NCBI GenBank assembly: GCA_009774235.1
Contig: VSNJ01000001.1
Location: 1-64,000 of the forward strand
Source: Lachnospiraceae bacterium
Lineage (GTDB): Bacteria > Bacillota > Clostridia > Lachnospirales > Lachnospiraceae
Length of the DNA: 64,000 nucleotides
Reading direction: 5' to 3'
Positions 9,641 through 18,294 of the stretch are shown one piece after another (within the stretch, counting starts at the first letter, position 1; each line of letters starts with the position of its first letter). Made by a program: the position numbers and the translations under genes. The notes under the pieces are model-generated. The model was given only the letters and a program-made list of their open reading frames with translations, did no database searches and was not told the origin of the DNA.

Positions 9641-10246
9641 TTATATATTGATTTCCCTGTCTTTGTAGTAATATTTTTTATCATGTTCATTAATTTCACG
9701 CATAACTTTACAAGGGTTCCCAACAGCTACAACATCTGATGGTATATCTTTTGTTACTACACTTCCAGCACCAATAACTGTATTATCTCCTATAGTAACA
9801 CCAGGAAGTATAATTGCACCTGCACCTATCCAGCAGTTTCTTCCAATATGGACAGGCATATTATACTGGTATATTTTTTCACGGAGTTCTGGAAGGATTG
9901 GATGTCCAGCAGTAGCGATTGTTACATTAGGACCAATCATTGTATAATCACCAATATAAATATGTGTATCATCTACACATGTGAGGTGGTAATTGGCATA
10001 AACCATCTTTCCAAAATGACAGTGTTTTCCGCCAAAATTAGCATAAAAAGGAGCTTCAATATACACACCTTCACCACAGTCACCAAGCATATCTTTTAAC
10101 ATCTGGCTTCTTTTTTCTGTTTCAGATGGTTTTGTCATGTTATAGTCACATAGTTTGTCCTGGTAAACCATTTGTTCTTTTATAATGGATTCGTCTCCTG
10201 GAAGATAAAGTTCACCAGTGTGAAGTTTTTCTTTCATATTACTCAT
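9641..10246 (-). CDS. Maltose/galactoside-type sugar O-acetyltransferase (hexapeptide repeat)
   Basis: This 201-residue protein has the Maa/LacA family layout. An N-terminal maltose-acetyltransferase cap (MKEKLHTGELYLPGDESI...) is followed by a left-handed beta-helix of hexapeptide repeats (IGDYTMIGPNVTIATAG, IGRNCWIGAGAIILPG, IGDNTVIGAGSVV). The catalytic histidine lies in TAGHPI. It ends with the conserved VAVGNPCKVMREI. The family transfers acetyl from acetyl-CoA to the 6-OH of maltose, glucose or galactosides, as a trimer in the cytoplasm. GGAGG lies eight bases before the ATG. The gene points against addB and away from addA and so interrupts the usual addBA pair. The exact sugar specificity (maa versus lacA) cannot be assigned. 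Confidence 0.92.
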   Translation of the reverse strand: MSNMKEKLHTGELYLPGDESIIKEQMVYQDKLCDYNMTKPSETEKRSQMLKDMLGDCGEGVYIEAPFYANFGGKHCHFGKMVYANYHLTCVDDTHIYIGDYTMIGPNVTIATAGHPILPELREKIYQYNMPVHIGRNCWIGAGAIILPGVTIGDNTVIGAGSVVTKDIPSDVVAVGNPCKVMREINEHDKKYYYKDREINI

Positions 10247-10338
10247 TTAAAATACCTCCAAGTATTGATATGTAATGTAAAATATGATATATTACCAATA
10301 TGGATTTGTTTTACCAGATTTACAATGATAAAAGAAAT

Positions 10339-10367
10339 AGCCGCCACTACTCACAATAATGGCGGCT
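10339..10367. other. GC-rich hairpin in the divergent region upstream of addA
   Basis: A perfect 8-bp stem (agccgcca/tggcggct) with a 13-base loop lies in the 272-base gap between the divergent acetyltransferase and addA starts. Read on the minus strand it is followed by atttcttttat, so it could be a leftward terminator or attenuator in the acetyltransferase leader. A second, weaker hairpin (taaggg...ccctta, about 10,400-10,433) lies closer to addA. Confidence 0.5.
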
Positions 10368-10518
10368 GCCTTTGTATAAATAAAGGTAAGTAACCTGTTT
10401 TAAGGGTAGTGCAGCTTCTATGCTTTCCCTTATATATGTTTAATATAACATATACTATAAAGATGTGCAATAATAAAATATATTTGTTAAAGGAATAGAA
10501 AGGCTGGGTATTTAATAT

Positions 10519-13500
10519 ATGGGAGAAGCAAAGTGGACAGAAGAGCAGGAACTTGTAATAAACCTCCGTGACAGAAATATCCTTGTATCTGCAGCAGCGG
10601 GTTCAGGTAAAACTGCTGTACTTGTAGAAAGAATTATAAAGATTATATCAGACAAAAGCCGGCCTGTTGATATAGACAGGCTGCTTGTAGTTACTTTTAC
10701 AAAAGCTGCAGCAGCAGAAATGAGAAACCGTGTTGGTGACGCAATAGAAAAGATGCTTATAGAAAATCCTGATGATGAACATCTCCAAAGGCAGGCAACC
10801 CTTCTGCATAATGCACAGATAACTACAATAGACAGTTTTTGCCAGAATATTATACGTAATTATTTTCATGTAATTGATTTAGACCCGTCTTTCAGGGTTG
10901 CAGATGAGAATGAACTTGCAATAATGAAAACAGATATTATGGAAGAACTTTTGGAAATGAAATATCAGGAAAGCAGGGAAAATGGCAACCAGACTTTCCT
11001 TGACTTTACAGAAAGCTTTTCTCCTGGCAGGACTGACAGTAATATTGAAGAGCTTGTTTTAAGGCTTTTTAATATATCCATGAGCTATCCATGGCCTGAT
11101 GAATGGCTTAAAAGATGTGAAGGTATGTATGCATGTAGTTCTATGGAAGAATTTGAAGAAACCGTATGGATGGAAGAACTTAAAAAATATATAAGAGATT
11201 GTTTATCTGATTATATGGCATCAGCACAAAAAGCATTAGAAATCTGTAATAGCGGGGGTGGCCCTGCAAATTATTGTGATGCTATAAAATCTGATATAAA
11301 TCAGATTGGAATAGTAATGCAGGCAGATACTTATGCAGGTTATTATAAAGCTTTTGGCATGCTTAATCCAGCAAGGCTTTCTGCAAAACGTGACCCAGGA
11401 ATTATACCAGAGAAAAAAGAAGAAGTTAAAGCACTTAGGGAAAGTTACCAGAAAAATGGTTTGCAAGTGCTTAAGAAGAATTTCTTTTTCCAGGAACCAG
11501 AGGAGATGCTTGCAGATATTAAGGCTATGTTTCCATTGGTAAAAGAACTTTTAAATCTTGTAAGAGATTTTTCTTCTATGTTTGCAGAAAGGAAAAGAGA
11601 AGAAGGATTGCTTGACTTTGCAGATATGGAGCATTTTGCGCTGGATATACTTATATCTAAAGAGAATGGGGAAGTAAAGCCAAGTGAAGTTGCATGTGAG
11701 TTACAGGAATTTTATGAAGAAATTATGACTGATGAGTACCAGGACAGTAACTTTGTGCAAGAGCTTATACTTACAAGCCTTTGCCGTGCACCAGGGAATA
11801 AACCATATCTTTTTATGGTAGGTGATGTTAAACAGAGTATATACCAGTTCCGTCTCGCAAGACCTGAGCTGTTTATGAAGAAATATAATAGTTATACAGT
11901 TGGCAAGGGTCCATACCAGAGAATAGATTTGCATAAAAATTTCAGGAGCAGGGAAATTGTGCTTAACTCTGCTAATTATATTTTTGAAAATATTATGAAA
12001 GAATGTCTTGGTGGTATTAATTATGATAATGATGCAAAGCTTGTACCAGGCAGGAATTATGAAAGTACAGATTTGAATATTTCTAAAAAGACAGATGTAA
12101 TTCTTATTGAACAAAAGAGTGAAGATGCAGAAAATATTGAGAAACGTGTACTAGAAGCGGCATCAATAGGTGAACGTATACGTGGGATGGTACAAGGGGA
12201 GAACCCTCTTTATGTAAGTGGAAAAAATGGTTACAGGCGTGCAGAATATAAAGATATTGTAATTCTTTTAAGAAGTATGAGCGGATGGTCAGAAGAATTT
12301 ATAGAAACTTTGGCAGATATGGGAATACCTGCATATTCTGATACAAAGACAGGATATTTTTCTGCAATAGAGGTCTGTACCGTGCTTGATTTCTTACGTA
12401 TTATTGATAATCCAAGACAGGATATACCTCTTGTGGCTGTACTCCGTTCTGTTATTGGAAATATAACAGATGAAGAACTTGCATGTATTGCATCAGTTCC
12501 ACGTACATTAAATTATATGGACGGAATACAGCTTTTTATTAAATTATATAGTGATAAAAAAGATATTAGTATAGATGAAGATTTAGAAAATAATTTTGAT
12601 AAATATATTGATAAAATTCCTGCTAGTTATGAGGAAGGAAAAAAACTTGCGGATAAACTGGAGAAGTTCTGTAATATGCTTTCACGTTACCAGGATATGG
12701 CAGGGTATTCTTCTGTATATGAGATATTACAATGTATTTATAAAGAAACAGGTTATTATAATATTATGTCTGCTATGCCTGCTGGTGAAAAGCGTGCAGC
12801 AAATCTTGATATTCTTTTACAGCAGTCAGTTGAATTTACAGAAAATGGGCACAGGGGAATTTTTGGATTTACACATTATATTGAAAGGCTTAATAAATCA
12901 AATATTGATTTTGGAGAGGCTTCTGTTAATGGAGAAAATACTAATGCAGTAAGGATTATGAGTATACATAAAAGTAAGGGACTCCAGTTTCCAGTTGTAT
13001 TTGTAGCAGGAATGGGGAAACATTTTAACTTACAGGATGCAAGAAAGGCTACAATAATTGATGCTGATTATGGTGCAGGAGCTGATTATATTGACCTTGA
13101 ATTAAGAGTTAAACAGCCAGTTCTTATGAAGAAGTTTATGGCTAACCAGATTAAAAAGAATACCATTTCTGAGGAAATAAGGATACTTTATGTTGCACTT
13201 ACACGTGCTGAAGAGAAACTGGTACTTACTGGCACGGCAGCAGGTGTTGAAAAGAAAATAGAAAAATGGAGAAATAAAAGTGGAAACCATAATATGACAT
13301 CTCTTCTAAGTGCACAGACATATTTTGACTGGATTATGCCTGTACTGCTTAATGGGGGATTTATAGCTGATATTTTGTTTAATATTATAACAGAAGGACA
13401 GAGTGATATTATAACAGAAGAAAAAGAAGGTCTTGAGAGAAGTATTGATAATTATAACCTTCTTAAGAACTGGGATACAGAGATGGTTTATAATGAAAAT

Positions 13501-14235
13501 ATGGCTGTAGAAATACAAAGCCAGTTAGATTATAATTATCCTTACCTAAGTGAACAGCAGCTTCCAGTTAAAGTATCAGTTACTGAAATTAAAAGGCTTG
13601 CTGCCCAGAAAGCAGAGATTCTTAGTGGTGATGAAGATAGTATTATAGATTTATCTAGTTATGCTGTTGCGCCAAAAGCCCGTTTTATGAAAGATACAAG
13701 TAAAATAACAAATACAGAAAAGGGTACATTGTACCATCTTGTAATGGAACATCTGCCATATAGTGAATTAAATGATAGTTTTGATTTTGAAAAGTTTATA
13801 GAAAGTATGTGTGACAGTGGTTATATGGAAAAGGAAGAGGCGTTAATAATTAATGCAGATAAGTTTAAGGCTTTTTATAAAAGTAGTATTTGCAGGCGTA
13901 TGTGCCAGGCGCAGGTAAATGGAAGTTTAAAAAGGGAACAGCCTTTTATAATAGGGCTTCCGGCATCTGAAATTTATAGTGGGACTGGCACTGGATGTAC
14001 AGAGATTGTACTTATGCAGGGCATTATTGATGCGTTTTTTGAGGAAGATGGGGAGATTGTTCTTGTTGATTATAAAACTGATTTTGTTAAAAAGGGTGAT
14101 AGTAAGAAACTTCTGGAGAAATATGGACAACAGCTGGATTATTATGCAAGGGCGCTTGAAAGTATAACTGGTAAAAGGGTTAAAGAAAAGATTATTTATT
14201 CATTTGCACTTGGTAATGAAGTGTGTGCAGGATAA
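10519..14235 (+). CDS. addA: AddA, ATP-dependent helicase/nuclease subunit A
   Basis: This 1,238-residue UvrD/Rep-type superfamily 1 helicase has a C-terminal RecB nuclease domain. In order it shows: Q/I motifs AAAGSGKTAVLVERI (Walker A, about residues 25-39), FTKAAAAEMRNR, DEYQDSN (Walker B), VGDVKQSIYQFRLARPELF, NFRSR, MSIHKSKGLQFPVVF and LYVALTRAEEKL. The nuclease core is GIIDAFFEEDGEIVLVDYKTD followed by QLDYYARALE. Together with AddB it unwinds and resects double-strand breaks and recognises Chi-like sites. The gene is the last one rightward before a bidirectional terminator and has its own upstream region. Since addB and addA are separated by a gene on the other strand, read-through co-transcription is unlikely. 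Confidence 0.97.
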   Translation: MGEAKWTEEQELVINLRDRNILVSAAAGSGKTAVLVERIIKIISDKSRPVDIDRLLVVTFTKAAAAEMRNRVGDAIEKMLIENPDDEHLQRQATLLHNAQITTIDSFCQNIIRNYFHVIDLDPSFRVADENELAIMKTDIMEELLEMKYQESRENGNQTFLDFTESFSPGRTDSNIEELVLRLFNISMSYPWPDEWLKRCEGMYACSSMEEFEETVWMEELKKYIRDCLSDYMASAQKALEICNSGGGPANYCDAIKSDINQIGIVMQADTYAGYYKAFGMLNPARLSAKRDPGIIPEKKEEVKALRESYQKNGLQVLKKNFFFQEPEEMLADIKAMFPLVKELLNLVRDFSSMFAERKREEGLLDFADMEHFALDILISKENGEVKPSEVACELQEFYEEIMTDEYQDSNFVQELILTSLCRAPGNKPYLFMVGDVKQSIYQFRLARPELFMKKYNSYTVGKGPYQRIDLHKNFRSREIVLNSANYIFENIMKECLGGINYDNDAKLVPGRNYESTDLNISKKTDVILIEQKSEDAENIEKRVLEAASIGERIRGMVQGENPLYVSGKNGYRRAEYKDIVILLRSMSGWSEEFIETLADMGIPAYSDTKTGYFSAIEVCTVLDFLRIIDNPRQDIPLVAVLRSVIGNITDEELACIASVPRTLNYMDGIQLFIKLYSDKKDISIDEDLENNFDKYIDKIPASYEEGKKLADKLEKFCNMLSRYQDMAGYSSVYEILQCIYKETGYYNIMSAMPAGEKRAANLDILLQQSVEFTENGHRGIFGFTHYIERLNKSNIDFGEASVNGENTNAVRIMSIHKSKGLQFPVVFVAGMGKHFNLQDARKATIIDADYGAGADYIDLELRVKQPVLMKKFMANQIKKNTISEEIRILYVALTRAEEKLVLTGTAAGVEKKIEKWRNKSGNHNMTSLLSAQTYFDWIMPVLLNGGFIADILFNIITEGQSDIITEEKEGLERSIDNYNLLKNWDTEMVYNENMAVEIQSQLDYNYPYLSEQQLPVKVSVTEIKRLAAQKAEILSGDEDSIIDLSSYAVAPKARFMKDTSKITNTEKGTLYHLVMEHLPYSELNDSFDFEKFIESMCDSGYMEKEEALIINADKFKAFYKSSICRRMCQAQVNGSLKREQPFIIGLPASEIYSGTGTGCTEIVLMQGIIDAFFEEDGEIVLVDYKTDFVKKGDSKKLLEKYGQQLDYYARALESITGKRVKEKIIYSFALGNEVCAG

Positions 14236-14236
14236 A

Positions 14237-14270
14237 TAAAAAGCGGGCACTTCCAGGTCCGCTTTTTTAT
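14237..14270. terminator. Bidirectional terminator between addA and the sugar-binding lipoprotein gene
   Basis: The stem aaaagcgg/ccgctttt with a 12-base loop has A-rich and T-rich flanks, placed between two convergent genes. It works in both directions. Confidence 0.85.
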
Positions 14271-15289
14271 TTATCTTTATTAAGAAAATCATTAACGTTA
14301 TCGCTTGTAACTTTAGAATAAGGCAGATAGGTATATTTATTGGTTATTTCTTTTTTAGATATAATTTCAACAGCCAGTTTTGCTATTGCAGCTGCCTGTC
14401 CTTCTTTATCATTGTATACAGTTCCTGCAAGTTCAAGGTCTTTTACTGCATTTAATCCAACATCAGTTCCATCTATTCCAAAAAATACAGGTAAAGCAGA
14501 TTCTGTATAGTTTAATTTTTTATATGCATCAATAGCTCCAAGAGCCATATCATCATTATTTGCCAGGACAAGTTCAATATTATTCTGGTGCTGGCTTATT
14601 ATATGCATCATACGGTTCTGTGCCTGTGCACGGTTCCAGTTTGCAATGCCACAACATAGCTTTTCAAGTTCAATGCCATTATTTTTTAAGGTGTCAACTG
14701 CATTTTCTGTGCGGATAATGGCATCCTGGTGGCCAGGTTCTCCTTCAAGTACTGCATACTGGATTTTTCCATCTTTGTTCCTGTCTATATTTTTATTTGC
14801 CTGTATTGCACTCAAAGCAAGTTCTCCTTGCATTATACCAGACTGTTTTGCATCTGCCCCAACATAATAAAGCATTTCCCAACGCATCATATCTTCTGCG
14901 ACGGGTTCCCTGTTAAAGAAGATAATTGGTACATTATTTTCTTTAGCAAGGTTAATAATTTCTGATGGGTCTGCCCTGTCTACAAGATTTACACAAAGTA
15001 TATTACAGCCAGCATTAATTAGTTCCTGTACCTGGTCATCCTGTGTACGTTGTGAACCAGCAGCATCCCGTATTGTCATTGTAACTTCAAAATTATCATT
15101 TTCAAATTGGCTGAGTTTATCTTTAAGACATGTAACAAGCTGGTTAATAAATGTATCACTTTGGTTATAACATGTTATTCCAAGATAAAGTTTATCTGGT
15201 GTATCTTGTTGTTGCTTTCCACAGGCACATAATAGTATTATAATTGTATAAAAGATAATTACTGATGTCCAAATGTTTTTAAATTTCAT
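14267..15289 (-). CDS. Galactose/glucose-type periplasmic sugar-binding lipoprotein
   Basis: This 340-residue type I periplasmic-binding protein has a signal peptide ending in a lipobox-like LLCAC (residues about 19-23). It carries the calcium-binding loop typical of galactose/glucose-binding protein, DRNKDGKIQ, followed by AVLEGEPGHQDAIIR. Other family marks are the NREPV segment and VLANNDDMALGAIDA. It is likely to bind galactose, glucose or a related hexose outside the membrane. Its place after the yesN/yesM-like pair and a second binding protein, and away from mglA/mglC, suggests a sensing role or a second receptor for the shared Mgl permease. An AGAGG ribosome site precedes the start, and only 15 bases separate it from the upstream gene. 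Confidence 0.88.
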   Translation of the reverse strand: MKFKNIWTSVIIFYTIIILLCACGKQQQDTPDKLYLGITCYNQSDTFINQLVTCLKDKLSQFENDNFEVTMTIRDAAGSQRTQDDQVQELINAGCNILCVNLVDRADPSEIINLAKENNVPIIFFNREPVAEDMMRWEMLYYVGADAKQSGIMQGELALSAIQANKNIDRNKDGKIQYAVLEGEPGHQDAIIRTENAVDTLKNNGIELEKLCCGIANWNRAQAQNRMMHIISQHQNNIELVLANNDDMALGAIDAYKKLNYTESALPVFFGIDGTDVGLNAVKDLELAGTVYNDKEGQAAAIAKLAVEIISKKEITNKYTYLPYSKVTSDNVNDFLNKDK

Positions 15290-15304
15290 AAAATACCTCT
15301 GTTT

Positions 15305-16279
15305 TTACTGGCTCATTGTGAAGATGATTTCCTGGTTCTTCTGGGAGAATAATTCATCTCTGCGTATTATTGTGTATGAAACAGTTATATCTTTCATTTT
15401 ACGGAAATAATATTTAAGACTTTCTGCCGTTTCTGTTAAACTTTTATAACCTGTACTAAATTCATCAGGTACTACCAGGCATCTTATAATACCTGTATCA
15501 AGATAATAAATTGCTTCTGTAGAATGGCCTATTCCATATACAAGTGCTCCATGTAAGTTATTAGCAGCTGAATACCCGCTTGCTGTTACCAGGCTCTGGT
15601 CATCAAGGGCAATTACAATATCAACCTTTGGTTGTTTATCTAATGTATTTTCTTCTGGTTCTTTGAAAGAACCAGAAATAGTCCAGGATATTTTGGCATC
15701 TTTGTCTTTTAATACATCCTGGAATCCGTTTATTCTGTTAATAATATCTTCCTGGACAGAAGTTTCTGTAATAATTCCTAATGTTTTTCCAGTTATATTT
15801 CCATTATAATCTTTTAATAATTCTTCTGCCAGGGATTTTCCCATAAGGTAATTGTCAGGCTCTGTAACTGGAAGCATAGATTCAGGTTTATTTTTGGATG
15901 CAGTAGTGCCTATAAGCATTACTGGAATTTTATTTTCAATTTTTTTTAAAATATTTTCAATTTTGTTATCTGGAACAGGTTTTATAATTAATGCGTCAGT
16001 TCCATTTTCTATTTCACGTTTTATTATATTGGTTTCTTCTTCTGCAGATGATATATTGCCTGTACTTACAAAAAATATTTCAGTATCCTGGTCTTCTGCT
16101 GCCATTTTAAGTCCATATTTAAATGCTGTCCATTGGTTATCATTTGAGTTTGGTACAATTACAGAAATTTTGTGTAAATCTTTTTTGCTGTTTTCCTTAA
16201 GCATAATAAAAGCCATGGCAATAACCATTACAGCCATTATGGCTTCAATAGAAATAAATAATTTTTTATTATTTTTCAT
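15305..16279 (-). CDS. Membrane-anchored sugar-binding-like protein, probable co-sensor of the adjacent kinase
   Basis: This 324-residue protein has an uncleaved-looking N-terminal hydrophobic helix (IEAIMAVMVIAMAFIML) and no lipobox cysteine. A type I periplasmic-binding-protein fold (Peripla_BP_4-like) follows: ISVIVPNSNDNQWTAFKYGL, GTDALIIKPV, VPVMLIGTTAS-type strands and DIVIALDDQSLVTASGY. It lacks the GGBP calcium loop of its neighbour. Anchored binding proteins beside YesM/LytS-type kinases act as sugar co-receptors in known Clostridium systems (XylFII-LytS-YesN). That role is inferred here from gene order, kinase then this gene. The ribosome site is weak. A 166-base inverted-repeat element separates it from the kinase gene. 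Confidence 0.75.
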   Translation of the reverse strand: MKNNKKLFISIEAIMAVMVIAMAFIMLKENSKKDLHKISVIVPNSNDNQWTAFKYGLKMAAEDQDTEIFFVSTGNISSAEEETNIIKREIENGTDALIIKPVPDNKIENILKKIENKIPVMLIGTTASKNKPESMLPVTEPDNYLMGKSLAEELLKDYNGNITGKTLGIITETSVQEDIINRINGFQDVLKDKDAKISWTISGSFKEPEENTLDKQPKVDIVIALDDQSLVTASGYSAANNLHGALVYGIGHSTEAIYYLDTGIIRCLVVPDEFSTGYKSLTETAESLKYYFRKMKDITVSYTIIRRDELFSQKNQEIIFTMSQ

Positions 16280-16302
16280 TTATAATTATCCTATATTTTG
16301 TT

Positions 16303-16468
16303 GCTAATACAATGTTTCGCAATTCCTTATACACTAAGTATCCGTTATTTATGACAGTATTGCGTTGTCATAAATCTCCATAGACCACTATGGCTCATTT
16401 CTTTGTCTTGGTCTGACATAAATGTCAAATACTTAGTATATGGGAATTAACGAAACGTTGTACTATGC
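16303..16468. repeat. MITE-like palindromic element inside the sensor operon
   Basis: Two 33-base arms (16,309-16,341 and 16,429-16,461; starting acaatgtttcg and ending cgaaacgttgt) are inverted and about 80% identical. Weaker pairing extends to the tgc/gca ends at 16,303-16,468. Inside are two smaller dyads (tatgacag...ctgacata and ccatagaccactatgg). No coding sequence is present. It occupies the whole gap between the kinase stop and the next gene, so it is transcribed with the operon and could act as an RNA hairpin. Terminal inverted repeats plus internal dyads fit a miniature transposable element. Confidence 0.65.
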
Positions 16469-16470
16469 AT

Positions 16471-18294
16471 TTATTCATTGATAAATATATTTCCTTTTTC
16501 AAGAATTTTGCTATTTTCTTCTGTATAAGGTATTGCAGGGATACATATTGAAACAGTAGTTCCTTCATCTGGTTCACTTTCAATAGTAAGTCCATATTGT
16601 TTGCCAAATAGAATCTGGATACGGTTATTGACATTGACAAGCCCTACACCTGAACCATGTTTGTGTACACGGTTACTATCTGTAAGCAGTAGAAGCACTT
16701 CTTCTTCTGGTATGCCAGTACCATTATCTGAAACTGCAAGAATAATATTTTCATCATTCTTTTTTCCAGAGACTGTTATTTCTCCACATTCATACATATC
16801 ATTTATGCCATAATTAACTGCATTTTCAAGTATTGGCTGTAGAACTAGTTTTACAGTACAATAGGAGTATATCTCAGTTTCTATGTCAAATTTAATGGAA
16901 AATGAATTTTTATAGCGTATTTTCTGTATATTCATATAACTTTGTGCATGTTGTAGTTCATCTTTTACACTAATTATTGTGCGTCCTTTAGAAAGGCTTA
17001 TACGGAAAAGCCTGGCGAGTTCAGAAATCATAAATACTGCGTCGTCATTACGTTCCCCTTCAATCATCCAGGTAATAGAATCAAGGGCATTGTAAAGAAA
17101 GTGTGGGTTAATCTGGCTCTGAAGTGCATCAAGTTCACTTTTTCTTCTTTCATTCTGTTCCATTATAATTTTTTGCATAAGCATATCAATCTGTTCATAA
17201 GATTGTTGTATTGAATATCCAAGATGCCTGATTTCAATAGAGCCACCAATATAGATTTCTGGTTTTTCACCTGCTTCATATTCCATAACAGAATCACTTA
17301 ATTTTAAAATAGGGCTTGATATCCTGACTGAAACAACACGGTTAATAACTGCCAGCATCATTGCCATTAAAAGAATAATCATAATAATAAAGTAACGGGT
17401 GTTAAACATGCCATGTGTAAATGTAGAATATGGAATTACACCCACAAGTTTCCATCCTGTATAACTTATTGTGCTGACAATAAGTTTACGTTGTTCCCCG
17501 TCAAAAGTTTCATCATATACACCATCTTTGTAGCTGGCAGCTTTTATACTATTTTCACTGGAAATGCCTTTGCTAATCTGTATTTGCCGCATATGGTATA
17601 TTATTTGTCCGTTTTTGTCACAAAGATAATAATACTGTCCATTATTTGATGTATTGATTTGTTTCATCATCCGTGAAATACTGGAATAATCCATGTCAAC
17701 AAGCAAGACACCAGTAATAGGTACACCATTATTTGTAAGTTCTACAACACGGCTTAATGAAATAACCCAGTAGTAACGCAGGGAAGTATCATCAAACAAA
17801 TTCTGTATATGAGGGGTAGAAAAGTGCATATTTTCCATTTTTTCCATAGCTTTTTTGTACCAGTCCTGTTTTGTGACATCAGGGTCTTCTTTTTGTAGTG
17901 CGACTGGTTCTGCTGCCATCAGGCTTCCGTAGTTGTTATATATGGCAATGCTTCTTAAATTATCCCTGTTTGCTTCATATAAAAGATTCATTCCCTGCTG
18001 TATATTATCTTCTTTATTTGATAAATCACATTCTTTTATAACATTGTAATAGACAGCATCTGATATCTGCCTCATACTTACAAGATAATCTTCAAGGTTT
18101 TCTACAGTCTGTTCCATAAGTTTCTGTGTGCTTTGTATTATTTCCTGCCTGGATGAAGCAGAAAACCTTAAATATACTACAATTCCAAGAACTAACATAA
18201 TGGAAACAGATATAGCAGAGAATGCAACCATAATTGTTGATTGCATTCCTGTTGGTTTAAATTTTTTTATGTGCTGTAAAAGTTTACTTTTCAT
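16471..18294 (-). CDS. YesM/LytS-type sensor histidine kinase
   Basis: This 607-residue kinase (from the ATG at 18,294) has a membrane helix at about residues 20-43, an outer dCache-type sensing domain (about 44-300) and a second helix (about 301-320). A HAMP region and the His_kinase domain QSQINPHFLYNALDS follow, with the phospho-accepting His at about 398, and then a HATPase domain with DNGTGIPEEE and GSGVGLVNVNNR. The longest frame runs 31 codons further upstream but lies inside the preceding regulator gene. The ATG that overlaps the regulator end by 11 bases is preferred. With the overlapping AraC-type response regulator it forms a YesM/YesN pair that probably senses an extracellular sugar, directly or through the binding proteins encoded downstream. 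Confidence 0.93.
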   Translation of the reverse strand: MKSKLLQHIKKFKPTGMQSTIMVAFSAISVSIMLVLGIVVYLRFSASSRQEIIQSTQKLMEQTVENLEDYLVSMRQISDAVYYNVIKECDLSNKEDNIQQGMNLLYEANRDNLRSIAIYNNYGSLMAAEPVALQKEDPDVTKQDWYKKAMEKMENMHFSTPHIQNLFDDTSLRYYWVISLSRVVELTNNGVPITGVLLVDMDYSSISRMMKQINTSNNGQYYYLCDKNGQIIYHMRQIQISKGISSENSIKAASYKDGVYDETFDGEQRKLIVSTISYTGWKLVGVIPYSTFTHGMFNTRYFIIMIILLMAMMLAVINRVVSVRISSPILKLSDSVMEYEAGEKPEIYIGGSIEIRHLGYSIQQSYEQIDMLMQKIIMEQNERRKSELDALQSQINPHFLYNALDSITWMIEGERNDDAVFMISELARLFRISLSKGRTIISVKDELQHAQSYMNIQKIRYKNSFSIKFDIETEIYSYCTVKLVLQPILENAVNYGINDMYECGEITVSGKKNDENIILAVSDNGTGIPEEEVLLLLTDSNRVHKHGSGVGLVNVNNRIQILFGKQYGLTIESEPDEGTTVSICIPAIPYTEENSKILEKGNIFINE

